Below are positions 16,163-25,617 of a stretch of 30,686 nucleotides of DNA, one piece after another. This stretch comes from an uncultured Brevibacterium sp. (GTDB lineage: Bacteria > Actinomycetota > Actinomycetes > Actinomycetales > Brevibacteriaceae), in assembly GCA_902489185.1 (NCBI GenBank), contig CABTZC010000003.1, positions 1-30,686 on the forward strand, read 5' to 3'. Below the pieces are notes generated by a model. It saw only the letters and a list, made by a program, of their open reading frames with translations. It made no database searches and was not told where the DNA came from. The position numbers and the translations under genes are program-made. Within the stretch, counting starts at the first letter, position 1. Every line of letters starts with the position of its first letter.

Positions 16163-17473
16163 GTGGACGCGGATCACATGAACCAGAACACCCCACCGTC
16201 GTTGGCCACTCCGCCGGGGGAGACACCCGAAGACGAACAGGCCAGACGGGCAGCGCTATCCCGCATGCGCACAGTCGCAACAGGGCTGCTCATTCTGGCT
16301 GCCGTCATCTTCCTCACCGTCCACCTGTTTACTGACCAGACAGGTGTGTGGGGATTTGTGTCTAGGGCGTCTGAAGCGGCAATGATCGGGGGCTTGGCCG
16401 ACTGGTTCGCCGTCACCGCACTGTTTAGGCACCCCCTTGGGGTTCCCATTCCGCACACCGCGATCATTGCGCGCAAGAAGGACGTGCTGGGTGAGTCGAT
16501 GTCGACGTTTGTGGCCATGAACTTCCTGCGCGCAGAAACCGTGGCCCCCAAGATCCGTTCTGCACAAGTGACCAAACGCGTGGGCGCGTGGTTGTCGGTG
16601 AAACGCAACCAGGACATTGTGGTGGAGCGGGCTGGTCAGGGCATTAACTATGTGCTGGCTAGGGTCGATGATTCTGCAATCGAGTCGCTCACCCGCAACG
16701 TTTTGGTCCCCAAGCTTATTGCGACGCACAAGTCGCCTGTGGTGGGGCGGCTGCTGACCGAGATCGTACGCGATGGTGCGCATCACCGTCTTGTGGATTT
16801 GGTGGTGTATGAAGCGTACGTGTGGTTGGAGCGAAACCCGCAGGTTATTGCCCAGATTGTGGGAGATCGTGCCCCAGAATGGGTGCCCAAGTTTGTGAAT
16901 CGGACGGTTGCGTCCCGTCTTCAGGCCGAGGTGTTGGGCTGGGTTGCTGAGGTTCGTGACGACCGCTACCACCAGGCACGGCAGGCGTTGGATCAGTGGT
17001 TGCTTGAGTTGTCGCATGATCTGAGTGAGGACACGTCAATCGCCCAGCGTGCCGAGGTCGTTTTTGATGATCTGTTAGCCCAAGAAGGCGTGGTGGAGTC
17101 CGTGTTGGACATTTGGACGTCTCTCAAGCGGTTGCTGTACGCCGCGGTTGAAGACAGTGATGGTGAGGTGAAGTCGCGAGTTCGCCAGCTTCTTGCTGAA
17201 ACCGCTGACCGCATGCAGAACGACACGGAGTTTGCCACCATGCTGGACCAGAAGCTAGCGACCACGGCTGGGGATCTCACGGAGTCGTTCGGCCCGGAGC
17301 TCGCGTCAGTCATTTCGGACACGATCGCAAGCTGGGACGCTAAGGACGCTGCAAACAAGATCGAGCTCTACGTGGGCAAAGACTTGCAGTACATCCGCAT
17401 CAACGGAACCGTTGTGGGCGCGTTGGTGGGGCTGCTCATTCACGCGATTACGGTGCTGGTGCCCGGACTGTAG
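16163..17473 (+). CDS. DUF445 family membrane protein
   Basis: A 436-residue DUF445 (YjiN-like) protein: one N-terminal transmembrane helix (TGLLILAAVIFLTVHLF), then the family signature GGLADWFAVTALFRHPLG. A long, largely helical body follows, ending in a second C-terminal hydrophobic helix (VVGALVGLLIHAITVLV). The function of the family is not established. The start is uncertain. GTG at 16163 lies 7 nt after a TAGAGT -10-like box, which would make the mRNA leaderless; ATG 16178 and GTG 16052 are alternatives, and the latter would overlap repeat copy 2 and have an unusual Pro/Thr-rich N-terminus. It stands alone between the repeat region and the ABC genes. Confidence 0.88.
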   Translation: MDADHMNQNTPPSLATPPGETPEDEQARRAALSRMRTVATGLLILAAVIFLTVHLFTDQTGVWGFVSRASEAAMIGGLADWFAVTALFRHPLGVPIPHTAIIARKKDVLGESMSTFVAMNFLRAETVAPKIRSAQVTKRVGAWLSVKRNQDIVVERAGQGINYVLARVDDSAIESLTRNVLVPKLIATHKSPVVGRLLTEIVRDGAHHRLVDLVVYEAYVWLERNPQVIAQIVGDRAPEWVPKFVNRTVASRLQAEVLGWVAEVRDDRYHQARQALDQWLLELSHDLSEDTSIAQRAEVVFDDLLAQEGVVESVLDIWTSLKRLLYAAVEDSDGEVKSRVRQLLAETADRMQNDTEFATMLDQKLATTAGDLTESFGPELASVISDTIASWDAKDAANKIELYVGKDLQYIRINGTVVGALVGLLIHAITVLVPGL

Positions 17474-17580
17474 AGCAACACCCGCGCAGGATTCCCGGAT
17501 CCAGCCATGGAGGTTTTCCCCACCTCACCCTGACGGTCATCTTCCTAGTGGTGTTCCGGGTCCCGTACAACGATAGAAGC

Positions 17581-18312
17581 ATGAATACTTCATCGGTTAT
17601 CACTGCTTCTGAACTCGGAAAATCCTACGGTAATACTCACGCTCTGCGCGGTGTCAGTTTGGACGTTCGCGAAGGTGAGTCACTTGCCATCATGGGACCG
17701 TCTGGTTCCGGTAAAACTACGTTGCTTCACGCTCTGGCCGGCATGATCTCGACTGACCACGGCCGCGTCCAGTTGGGTGCTACTGCCCTCACGCAACAGA
17801 CCGACATCACCGCTCTCAACGAATCTGGTCGCACCCGTTTGCGTCGTGAGGTGTTTGGGTTTGTGTTCCAGCAGGGTCTGTTGTTGACTGAACTCACTGC
17901 AGTCGAAAACGTGGCAATGGCTGCCATGCTTAAAGGCGCCCCGCGTCCTCAAGCAATGGTAATGGCTGGTGACTGGCTCAACCGCCTGGGTCTTGCGGAA
18001 CACAGTTCCAAACTGATCGGACAGCTCTCCGGTGGCCAGGCGCAACGTGTTGCGATTGCGCGCGCTCAGGTTACCGACCCTGCGCTGGTTTTCGCAGATG
18101 AACCTACCGGCGCGCTGGACTCGCACACCGGCGCCGAGGTCTTACATACTCTCCTTTCCACGACTACCGGCCGTGGCCGCACCTTGATTATGGTGACGCA
18201 CGACGAAAATGTTGCTGCCACGTGTACGCGAACCGTGCGTCTACGCGACGGGCAGATTGTTTCAGACACCGCCGCACCTGTTGCTAAACAACCGGCTCAC
18301 CAGAACTTTTAA
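17581..18312 (+). CDS. ABC transporter ATP-binding protein (MacB/LolD-like)
   Basis: A 243-residue ATPase with all catalytic motifs: Walker A GPSGSGKTT (39-47), Q-loop FVFQQ with Q97, signature LSGGQ (149-153), Walker B ending in D173-E174 (LVFADEPTGALD) and the H-switch MVTHDE. The FADEPTGALDS wording marks the MacB/LolD/FtsE group, whose partners are FtsX-fold permeases; the next gene, 12 bp downstream, is such a permease. The substrate is unknown (lipid, peptide or antibiotic are usual for the group). ATG 17581 is chosen as the normal N-terminus. It has only a weak AGAAG upstream and follows AACGAT (17569-17574) by 6 nt, consistent with a leaderless start. GTG 17548 is an alternative. Confidence 0.93.
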   Translation: MNTSSVITASELGKSYGNTHALRGVSLDVREGESLAIMGPSGSGKTTLLHALAGMISTDHGRVQLGATALTQQTDITALNESGRTRLRREVFGFVFQQGLLLTELTAVENVAMAAMLKGAPRPQAMVMAGDWLNRLGLAEHSSKLIGQLSGGQAQRVAIARAQVTDPALVFADEPTGALDSHTGAEVLHTLLSTTTGRGRTLIMVTHDENVAATCTRTVRLRDGQIVSDTAAPVAKQPAHQNF

Positions 18313-18324
18313 CCAGGGACAGCC

Positions 18325-19833
18325 ATGAAATTGCAGAACTCCTACGCAGAGCCCGACTACCAGTACGGAGACCACGTGTACTCGCAGACAACATCAGTGA
18401 CGCAACCGGCACCTAGAAACGAAACACGATCAAACGTGGATACAAGAGAGCCAACCTCAAACCAACCAACCCCAACCCGCAACTCACCTTTCGCACTCAC
18501 AGCCCGAGTCCTGCCAACCCTGTTCTCACTCCGCAGGTTCACACACACCCCAACGGTGTTGATGATGCTGGCGTTTGCGGCGACCTCGGCGCTGTTGCTG
18601 ACAGTGGCCGCTGGAACTTTCGCGATTTTTGCGTGGGACACCTCGGACGAAATTGTTGGCGCCTACCGCATGCTGGCCGCGTTCGCTACGACACTGCTGG
18701 TTGTGCCGGCGTTCACCCTGGGTCAGTCGGCTGCGACCTTGGCCACGCGCAGGCAGGATGAGCAACTCTCAACGCTGGCGCTTCTAGGAGCCCCGAGGTC
18801 GACTATCGTGGCCGTTGCACTCACCGAACCACTGGTGGCAGCGACTGTGGGAGCGTTGGCCGGAGTTGTGGGCTATTTTGCGCTCGCTCTTCCGGTTAGC
18901 CTGGTGCAGTTGCGTGGCGAACCCTTGGGGTACGGCAACATGATTCTGCCGTGGTGGATGATCCTGTCAACCGTTGTGGCTCTCGTTGGCGTGAGTACCG
19001 TGGCTGCTCTGATGGGACTGCGCAAAGTGGTTGTCTCACCACTGGGTGTGCGCACTAAGGCGCTGTCGTCGTCGTTCCCGTGGGGCCGGATTGTGGCGTG
19101 TTTTGTGCTCCTGGTGTGCGTAGCCGTTGGAATGGCGCTGTCACGGATGGGTGGTGGTATGGCCATCGTGTTGACCGGGTTCTTTGGCATGGTGCTTACC
19201 GGTCTGTTGGTGGTCGACGTTTTGGGTGTCCTGGTGGTTCGCCTGGTGGCACGTATCCGCCGAGGTAGTAAGAAGGTCCACGTGCTGGTTGCCTCGCGTC
19301 TGGTGAGTGCGAAGCCTAAGTCGTACTGGCGGCGGGTTTCTGGTCTAGCTTTAACCTCGTTCATTGCCACATTCTGCGGAACTGGGGTGTCGTTGTTGCA
19401 GGCAATTAAAACATCTGAAGGTGTTGCCGAACTGTCCCGTGAAGACATCCTGTTGACGACAGATGTGTTTACTGGGATTCTTCTCACTTTAGGAATCTCG
19501 TTCGTGTTCATCACGGTGTCCGCGGTGATTAACCAGGCGGCCGATATTTATGACCGTGCAAGCACATTCCAGGAGCTCAACGCGGCTGGAATGGATGACG
19601 GAACCATCCGGAAAATTTCGGTGGCATCGGTGATGTTGCCGGTTGTGTGGGTAAGTGCGATCTCTGCTGGCCTGGGCTTGCTCTTAGTGCTTCCGTTTGC
19701 TGGGTTCGCAATGGTGATGTCGCCATATTCGTTCCTGACAGTCATCAGCATGGTGCTTGTTGGAGCGCTTGTGGTACGCGCCGGCTTGGCCGTGACAAAC
19801 CCACTTATTGCGAAAGTTATTGCCCGTTCCTGA
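18325..19833 (+). CDS. FtsX-like ABC transporter permease
   Basis: A 502-residue permease. The first 70 residues are polar, rich in Thr, Pro, Asn and Gln, and unlike a signal peptide. About eight to ten helices follow, starting at VLMMLAFAATSALLLTVAAGTFAIFAW. The C-terminal FtsX-type unit (VFITVSAVINQAADIYDRASTFQELNAAGMDDGTIRKI) carries the family pattern of a helix, a coupling segment and two more helices. The segment TLALLGAPRSTIVAVALTEPLV is a second such coupling motif, so the protein may hold two half-permeases. It forms an operon with the ATPase (12 bp gap; AGGGA upstream of ATG). No peptide precursor or resistance gene is adjacent. Confidence 0.88.
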   Translation: MKLQNSYAEPDYQYGDHVYSQTTSVTQPAPRNETRSNVDTREPTSNQPTPTRNSPFALTARVLPTLFSLRRFTHTPTVLMMLAFAATSALLLTVAAGTFAIFAWDTSDEIVGAYRMLAAFATTLLVVPAFTLGQSAATLATRRQDEQLSTLALLGAPRSTIVAVALTEPLVAATVGALAGVVGYFALALPVSLVQLRGEPLGYGNMILPWWMILSTVVALVGVSTVAALMGLRKVVVSPLGVRTKALSSSFPWGRIVACFVLLVCVAVGMALSRMGGGMAIVLTGFFGMVLTGLLVVDVLGVLVVRLVARIRRGSKKVHVLVASRLVSAKPKSYWRRVSGLALTSFIATFCGTGVSLLQAIKTSEGVAELSREDILLTTDVFTGILLTLGISFVFITVSAVINQAADIYDRASTFQELNAAGMDDGTIRKISVASVMLPVVWVSAISAGLGLLLVLPFAGFAMVMSPYSFLTVISMVLVGALVVRAGLAVTNPLIAKVIARS

Positions 19834-19855
19834 CCTTCCCGAGGTCGGCTACGAT
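19832..19855 (+). promoter_or_regulatory. Small hairpin then dnaB -10-like box
   Basis: GACCT (19832-19836) and AGGTC (19842-19846) make a 5-bp hairpin directly after the permease stop. TACGAT (19850-19855) is a -10-like box placing transcription start near 19862, with AGAAAGG before the dnaB GTG. No good -35 was found. The short stem is a weak terminator at best. Confidence 0.35.
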
Positions 19856-19883
19856 GAGTAGGCAATCGGGAGAAAGGTGAGGC

Positions 19884-21257
19884 GTGGGTTCGCAACAGGG
19901 TAACGAATGGTCCGGGGACAACTGGCAACGAGCCGAATCGGGTGTACGCACTCCACCGCAGGATCTGGATGCAGAAACCAGTGTTTTGGGTTCCATGATG
20001 TTATCCAAGGACGCTATCGCTGACGTGGTTGAACACCTGCGCGGTGAAGACTTCTACAAGCCTGCTCACGAAACGATTTACGACGTGATCCTGGACCTGT
20101 ACGCGTCGGGTGAACCAGCTGACGCGGTCACGGTATCGAACGCACTGTCAAAGTCGGGTGATCTAGCTCGGATCGGTGGGGCAGCGTACCTTCACACACT
20201 GATTCAGTCGGTTCCCACCTCGGCGAACGCCATTTTCTATGCCGAGATTGTGCGGGAACTTGCCCTTCTACGCCGCTTGGTGACAGCGGGGACCCGCATC
20301 GTGCAGATGGGGTATGACGCACAGGGCGACACCGATGACCTCATCAACCTTGCACAGTCCGAGATTTACCAAGTGACCGAACGCCGCACCACTGAAGACT
20401 ACGTGCGTCTGTCGGAAGCATTGCAGCCCACCATTGAAGAGATCGAGCGCTCGGGGTCACACGACGGCGACACCGCAGGAGTGCCCACCGGGTTTTATGA
20501 GTTCGACGAGCTGACCAATGGTTTGCACCCCGGCCAGATGATCGTGATTGCAGCGCGTCCGGGTGTGGGTAAGTCCACCCTGGCGTTGGACTTTGCGCGT
20601 TCTGCAGCGATTCACCACGAACAGACCACGGTAATTTTCTCACTGGAAATGGGACGGATTGAGCTGACCACGCGTTTGTTGTCGGCGGAATCTGGTATCC
20701 CGTTGCAGAAGTTGCGTCAGGGGAAACTGGACGACGAACGCGACTGGACCACACTGGCCAACACCATGGGCAAGATCAACGACGCACCGCTGTTCATTGA
20801 CGATTCACCCAACATGGCGCTGACTGAGATTCGGGCAAAGTGCCGTCGCCTCAAGCAACAGCACGATCTGAAGATGGTCGTCATTGACTACCTGCAGCTG
20901 ATGACGTCCGGTAAGCGAGTCGAGTCGCGTCAGCAGGAAGTTTCAGAGTTTTCGCGTTCGCTCAAACTGCTGGCGAAGGAACTGGAAGTGCCTGTGATCG
21001 CGCTGTCGCAGCTGAACCGTTCGTCTGAACAGCGTAATGACAAACGCCCCATGGTGTCCGACCTGCGTGAATCGGGTTCGATCGAACAGGACGCCGACAT
21101 GGTGTTGCTGATTCACCGTGAAGACATGTACGACAAAGAGTCACCGCATGCTGGTGAGGCCATCATCATGGTGGCAAAGCACCGTAACGGACCCACAGGT
21201 GAAATCAAAGTGGCTTTCCAGGGAGCGCGCTCGCGATTTGCGAACATGCCCAGGTAG
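19884..21257 (+). CDS. dnaB: Replicative DNA helicase DnaB
   Basis: A 457-residue RecA-fold hexameric helicase that unwinds DNA at the fork. The N-terminal primase-interacting domain begins PPQDLDAETSVLGSMML, and a linker helix follows. The ATPase domain has Walker A ARPGVGKST (224-232), Walker B VVIDYLQLM and the SQLNRSSEQR and SDLRESGSIEQDADMV motifs. It is of normal length with no intein, although actinobacterial dnaB genes often carry one. GTG 19884 has AGAAAGG upstream. In many relatives dnaB follows rplI closely; here about 5 kb lies between them. Confidence 0.97.
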   Translation: MGSQQGNEWSGDNWQRAESGVRTPPQDLDAETSVLGSMMLSKDAIADVVEHLRGEDFYKPAHETIYDVILDLYASGEPADAVTVSNALSKSGDLARIGGAAYLHTLIQSVPTSANAIFYAEIVRELALLRRLVTAGTRIVQMGYDAQGDTDDLINLAQSEIYQVTERRTTEDYVRLSEALQPTIEEIERSGSHDGDTAGVPTGFYEFDELTNGLHPGQMIVIAARPGVGKSTLALDFARSAAIHHEQTTVIFSLEMGRIELTTRLLSAESGIPLQKLRQGKLDDERDWTTLANTMGKINDAPLFIDDSPNMALTEIRAKCRRLKQQHDLKMVVIDYLQLMTSGKRVESRQQEVSEFSRSLKLLAKELEVPVIALSQLNRSSEQRNDKRPMVSDLRESGSIEQDADMVLLIHREDMYDKESPHAGEAIIMVAKHRNGPTGEIKVAFQGARSRFANMPR

Positions 21258-21324
21258 TCACGGCTGTGCCACATAGTGCAGAAGGTTCGCGCTACGTGGC
21301 TCGAAGTTCCTTGCGCCGTGCAAC

Positions 21325-21336
21325 TAAGCTCGTATT
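21325..21336 (+). promoter_or_regulatory. Leaderless-type promoter of the histidine kinase gene
   Basis: TAAGCT (21325-21330) lies exactly 6 nt before the ATG at 21337, and no Shine-Dalgarno exists. Transcription would start at or next to the A of the start codon, as in leaderless actinobacterial mRNAs. The -35 is not clear. Confidence 0.45.
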
Positions 21337-22776
21337 ATGCCCCGGTTTCAGTCGTTCCAACCGCATCGCAGTTTACGTCTGCGCATTGTCTGTGTTGCGA
21401 TCGTGCTTACTGTGTTGGGGCTCGGTGTAGCGGGGACTTTGACGTTCTCGATCATGTCTAACCGGTACGAAGAACGCGTTGTGCGTGAACTGGAACAAGA
21501 GATCGATGAACTTCAAGCAATTGCGGATCACCGCTCTGCCACTGGAGATCCTTTTAGGGATGTCACATCCCTGCTGGAAACAGCGACGAAAGCAGCGGTT
21601 CCTAGCCGTCATGAGTCAGTCCTGGCCCTGACTAACGAGCAACCAAAGTTTCGTCCCCAACCACAAGACTTTGACCTCACAACTGACGCGGTTATCAGTG
21701 TTATTCGTGAAGAACACACTCCAGGAGAGACTGTTTTTGCAACGGCCCATAGTCCCCAATATGGAGAACTCAGGCTGATCATTGCTTCCGTCACGGTTGA
21801 CGGTGACCCCACAGTTGGGACATACGTCGTTGCATATGCTGTCGAAGAGGAGCGCCAAGTGTTGTGGCAGACAGCGTCGTTCTACGGGGTGATTTCGTTT
21901 CTTACTTTGCTCTTGGTGGGAATTGCGGCATGGATCGTGATGGGGAAGATTATTCGCCCGCTGGAGAGCTTAACCCAGGCAACGAAACACGTGACTGTCG
22001 ACGACCTCGGCAAGCGCGTAGAGGTGCCGAACGCTGACAATGAAGTGACGGTTCTTGCCACTCAGTTCAACAGCATGCTGGAACGGTTGGAGGCCGGTTA
22101 CATCAACCAGCGACAGTTTTTGCGGGATTCCGGGCATGAACTGCGCACACCAATCACGATCGTTCGTGGAACAGTGGAGATGCTCGACGCAGATGACGAC
22201 GATTTTGATGAGTCCAAAGAGATTGCGCTTGAAGAACTTGATCGAATGGCCCGCATTGTCGCGGATCTCTCGGTTTTGGCGCAGGCCGAACAACCGGACT
22301 TTGTGCACCTCAAATCCGAAAACACTCGGAGCTTCGCGCAAGCGGCACTTTCCACGGTGAAAAGAATTGATGAACGCCCGTGGAAACTCACCACAGTTGT
22401 CGACACGACCGCTTATTTTGATAGACAGCGAATGATGCAGGCAGTAGTACAGTTGGCCACGAACGCGGTGCAGTACAGTGATGCGAACTCTGATATTGAA
22501 CTGTCGATAGAAGCACAGAACGACCAACAACACGTCGTATTTTCTGTTCGCGACTATGGGTGTGGAATTAGCCCAGAGGATCACGAAAGAATTTTTGAAC
22601 GATTCATTCGGGCGGGACAATCACGTTCAATCGGTAACTCAGGTTTGGGGTTATCGATTGTGAGCGCCATTGCGGAAGCACACGGCGGTTCGGTTGAGGT
22701 GGAATCCGCTTTGGGTAAGGGGTCTCGGTTTAGCATCGTGATTCCGCGGGTCCCCGTGAAAGGAACGGGTGGATAG
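21337..22776 (+). CDS. Two-component sensor histidine kinase
   Basis: A 479-residue membrane sensor. TM1 is about residues 16-38 and an extracytoplasmic sensor of about 140 residues (40-178) follows. TM2 is about 182-203, then a HAMP domain, a HisKA helix with the phospho-acceptor His267 in FLRDSGHELRTP, and an ATPase domain. The ATPase has the N box around N376, the G1 box DYGCGISPED and the G2 box GNSGLGLSI. All catalytic residues are present. It is paired with the response regulator 5 bp downstream, and the kinase-first order is less common than the reverse. The sensor shows no family I recognise. The convergent poly-Asp gene beyond the regulator is a possible target, which is inference. 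Confidence 0.94.
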   Translation: MPRFQSFQPHRSLRLRIVCVAIVLTVLGLGVAGTLTFSIMSNRYEERVVRELEQEIDELQAIADHRSATGDPFRDVTSLLETATKAAVPSRHESVLALTNEQPKFRPQPQDFDLTTDAVISVIREEHTPGETVFATAHSPQYGELRLIIASVTVDGDPTVGTYVVAYAVEEERQVLWQTASFYGVISFLTLLLVGIAAWIVMGKIIRPLESLTQATKHVTVDDLGKRVEVPNADNEVTVLATQFNSMLERLEAGYINQRQFLRDSGHELRTPITIVRGTVEMLDADDDDFDESKEIALEELDRMARIVADLSVLAQAEQPDFVHLKSENTRSFAQAALSTVKRIDERPWKLTTVVDTTAYFDRQRMMQAVVQLATNAVQYSDANSDIELSIEAQNDQQHVVFSVRDYGCGISPEDHERIFERFIRAGQSRSIGNSGLGLSIVSAIAEAHGGSVEVESALGKGSRFSIVIPRVPVKGTGG

Positions 22777-22781
22777 ACGCT

Positions 22782-23462
22782 ATGCACATTTTGATTGCAG
22801 AAGATGAAGAACGAATTGCACGGTTCATCAAGAAGGGGCTCATTTCGCACGGATTCACTTGTGCAGTTGTTTCCGACGGAATTCATGCGCTCGATCAAGC
22901 AACAGCGGACGATATTGACCTTGTAATCCTGGATGTGGGTCTTCCTCGTATGGACGGTTTCACTGTGCTGAAGAACATGCGCTCGCTGGGTGTGAATACT
23001 CCGGTCATTATGGTGACTGCTAGGACCGCGGTCGAAGACACAGTTCAAGGGTTTGCATCCGGGGCGAACGACTATATTTCCAAGCCGTTTAGATTCGAAG
23101 AGTTGCTCGCGCGCATTCATGCGCGATTGGCAGATGCTCAAGATTCTGATGATGAGGACCAGAGCACCTTGCGACTCGGTGGCCTTACGGTTGATGTCCG
23201 GAATCGAACCGCAACTGTCCGTAGTGGTTCAGGTGAAGAACGTGTGGAACTTTCGAGTCGTGAATTTGGGCTCGTGTGTATGTTTTTGGAGAACCCTAAT
23301 CAGGTTCTCACCCGCTCTCAAATACTGTCGAGGGTGTGGGGGCACGACCACGACGGCTCGTCTAACGTTGTCGATGTGTACGTGAAATCACTGCGCGCTA
23401 AGTTGGGCGCAGAGCGGTTTGTTACGGTTCGTGGAGCCGGGTATAAACTCATCGACGTTTAG
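22782..23462 (+). CDS. OmpR/PhoB-family response regulator
   Basis: A 226-residue regulator. The receiver domain has the acidic pocket EDEE (7-10), phospho-acceptor D51 in VILDVGLP, the switch Thr in MVTAR and K101 in SKPF. The C-terminal winged-helix DNA-binding domain (about 128-226) contains ELSSREFGLVCMFLENPNQVLTR and the usual VDVYVKSLRAKL recognition region. Its gene begins 5 bp after the kinase stop, so they form one operon. It is expected to bind direct repeats upstream of its targets; none could be matched by eye. The gene end lies 24 bp from the convergent poly-Asp gene. Confidence 0.96.
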   Translation: MHILIAEDEERIARFIKKGLISHGFTCAVVSDGIHALDQATADDIDLVILDVGLPRMDGFTVLKNMRSLGVNTPVIMVTARTAVEDTVQGFASGANDYISKPFRFEELLARIHARLADAQDSDDEDQSTLRLGGLTVDVRNRTATVRSGSGEERVELSSREFGLVCMFLENPNQVLTRSQILSRVWGHDHDGSSNVVDVYVKSLRAKLGAERFVTVRGAGYKLIDV

Positions 23463-23485
23463 GCGATTGCATCTACTGGAGGTTT

Positions 23486-23965
<480 letters not shown>

Positions 23966-24006
23966 GGTGATGTGCTCCTAGAATCAGTTCGTGCGCGAGT
24001 GCTTAC

Positions 24007-25617
24007 TTAGGCTGCTTGCGTGCTCATCACTGGAACTGAACGAGTTTCGAGTTCCGAGGCTGTGTGTGGGCAATCTACGAGAATGACCACGCCGGGGTAC
24101 TGCTGTACGGTCTTGCACAGTAGTTTGCGCCCGTTGTCGTCAAGGTCAGCTTCGAGGCCCTGAATAATCAAGAGGGGCGGTTCGCCGTACAGAGCGCGCG
24201 CAAGCGACAGTCGGGCTCGTTGGTTCGGTGTTAGCGCTTCACCTCCGCGTCGAAGCACGGTGTGAATCCCATCTTTGAGTTCGCCGAGTCCCACTCGATT
24301 GAACAACTCCACGGCCAGTTGTTTGTCCAGCGAGGGATTGCGGTACCGGATCGCACGCAGAACAGTGCCGCGTTCAAATGTCATACCTGATTGGGCGTGG
24401 CCAACATACGTTCGCCGTTCGCGTGCGCGGAGCGCCACCAGATTTTTGTTACCTACCGCGACCACGTCAGAACTGTTCTGTGGAGGTATGTGTAAACCTC
24501 GAATACGCATGAGCGTTTCTGTTATGGCACGCTGGTCGCCGTTGAGGACAACTCGATCTCGCGGGGCCAAGTCCACCGGCGAGAGCACATGGTCTGCAAT
24601 GTCGAGGTACACGTGACGGCTCGATGTTGCTTCGATCTGCGGAACTGCGCGCTCACGGTGTTCTTCAGCTTGTGACCGTCTCGAACGTGCATCCTCGAGA
24701 GAAGGAATGAGAACGGCACAAGCTGCAAGGTAACTCTGCCGGAACTCCACAATCCGACCAATGTCCATGATCGGGGTGGTAGCGATACCAGCGATTGCCA
24801 AGGCGGCCATCACGTTCTCCGGTGGCATTTCCAGTGTGATGCCCAATGCTGCCACGATCAGGGTCAATAGAGTTCCAGCGACAAGACCTGTTGCACGAAG
24901 CAGACCTAGGGTCTCGGCCCGAGATACAGCGCGATCGATGAGCCTTGTGGCAATACTGTCGATGTTCTTTAACTCACGGTGTGCGCCACCTGCGGAGACA
25001 ACGGAGTCTGATGCCAAAGCGGTTTCGGCGATCCGCGAAGCCATTGCGCCACGGGTACGCCGAAGTGCGCGTGATTTCGCGTATGCGTCACGGGCCCACA
25101 GCGCGACACCTGCCCCCAAGACCAAAAGGGGAACGGTAGCACCAGCGGCAAGGCGCCAATCTAATATCGCGAATGCGACAAGAACTCCACTTAGTAGCGG
25201 TACAGCGACCACTAAAGGCGCAATTCCCTGTGAAATCCAATTGCGCACCGATGACAGGTCGTTTGTTGTACGTGCAACCGTGATCCCCAGCGAACTGGAA
25301 TCACCAGGTGTAAGAACAGATCGCACCAGTTCGCGTCGAATGTCGTGAACATAATTTTGGCCCAGACGTTCAGCAACGACACGTTCATTCACACGCAACG
25401 CTCCGATCCCCAGCGCAACGAGTGCCATTGTCACAAGTGACAACACTGTAGATGTTCCACTGCTCGAGCGGTTGAGCTCGATCATGGCCCACGCCATGAT
25501 CATGCTCAACGTGGCTTGACCGATTCCTAAAGCAACAAGGCTTGCAAACCACTTTCGTCGAACACCGCGCCACAGTGGAATCAAGGCGTTGGTGGTGCTG
25601 GTGTTATTTGGTGTCAT
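24007..25617 (-). CDS. ABC exporter-type protein with degenerate ATPase domain
   Basis: A 536-residue half-exporter. Six hydrophobic helices lie within residues 25-290 with typical exporter coupling text (TTNDLSSVRNWISQG), and an ATPase-like domain covers about 333-520. That domain keeps its order but not its chemistry. Walker A reads GDQRAITET (360-368, no GK[ST]), the signature is LTPNQ instead of LSGGQ (462-466), and Walker B reads LLIIQG with neither Asp nor Glu (482-487). The Q-loop region (YVGHAQSGMTFERGTVLRAI) and H518 remain. It is probably unable to hydrolyse ATP alone, but the frame is intact, so it is not an obvious pseudogene. ATG 25617 overlaps the upstream gene by 14 bp, suggesting coupling; TTG 25626 is an alternative. 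Confidence 0.82.
   Translation of the reverse strand: MTPNNTSTTNALIPLWRGVRRKWFASLVALGIGQATLSMIMAWAMIELNRSSSGTSTVLSLVTMALVALGIGALRVNERVVAERLGQNYVHDIRRELVRSVLTPGDSSSLGITVARTTNDLSSVRNWISQGIAPLVVAVPLLSGVLVAFAILDWRLAAGATVPLLVLGAGVALWARDAYAKSRALRRTRGAMASRIAETALASDSVVSAGGAHRELKNIDSIATRLIDRAVSRAETLGLLRATGLVAGTLLTLIVAALGITLEMPPENVMAALAIAGIATTPIMDIGRIVEFRQSYLAACAVLIPSLEDARSRRSQAEEHRERAVPQIEATSSRHVYLDIADHVLSPVDLAPRDRVVLNGDQRAITETLMRIRGLHIPPQNSSDVVAVGNKNLVALRARERRTYVGHAQSGMTFERGTVLRAIRYRNPSLDKQLAVELFNRVGLGELKDGIHTVLRRGGEALTPNQRARLSLARALYGEPPLLIIQGLEADLDDNGRKLLCKTVQQYPGVVILVDCPHTASELETRSVPVMSTQAA

Noticed and set aside
16256..17017. Minus-strand 253-codon His/Arg-rich frame
   Set aside because: Shadow of the DUF445 coding sequence.
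22581..23141. Minus-strand 186-codon frame across the kinase/regulator junction
   Set aside because: Crosses two well-defined plus-strand genes and shows no family features.
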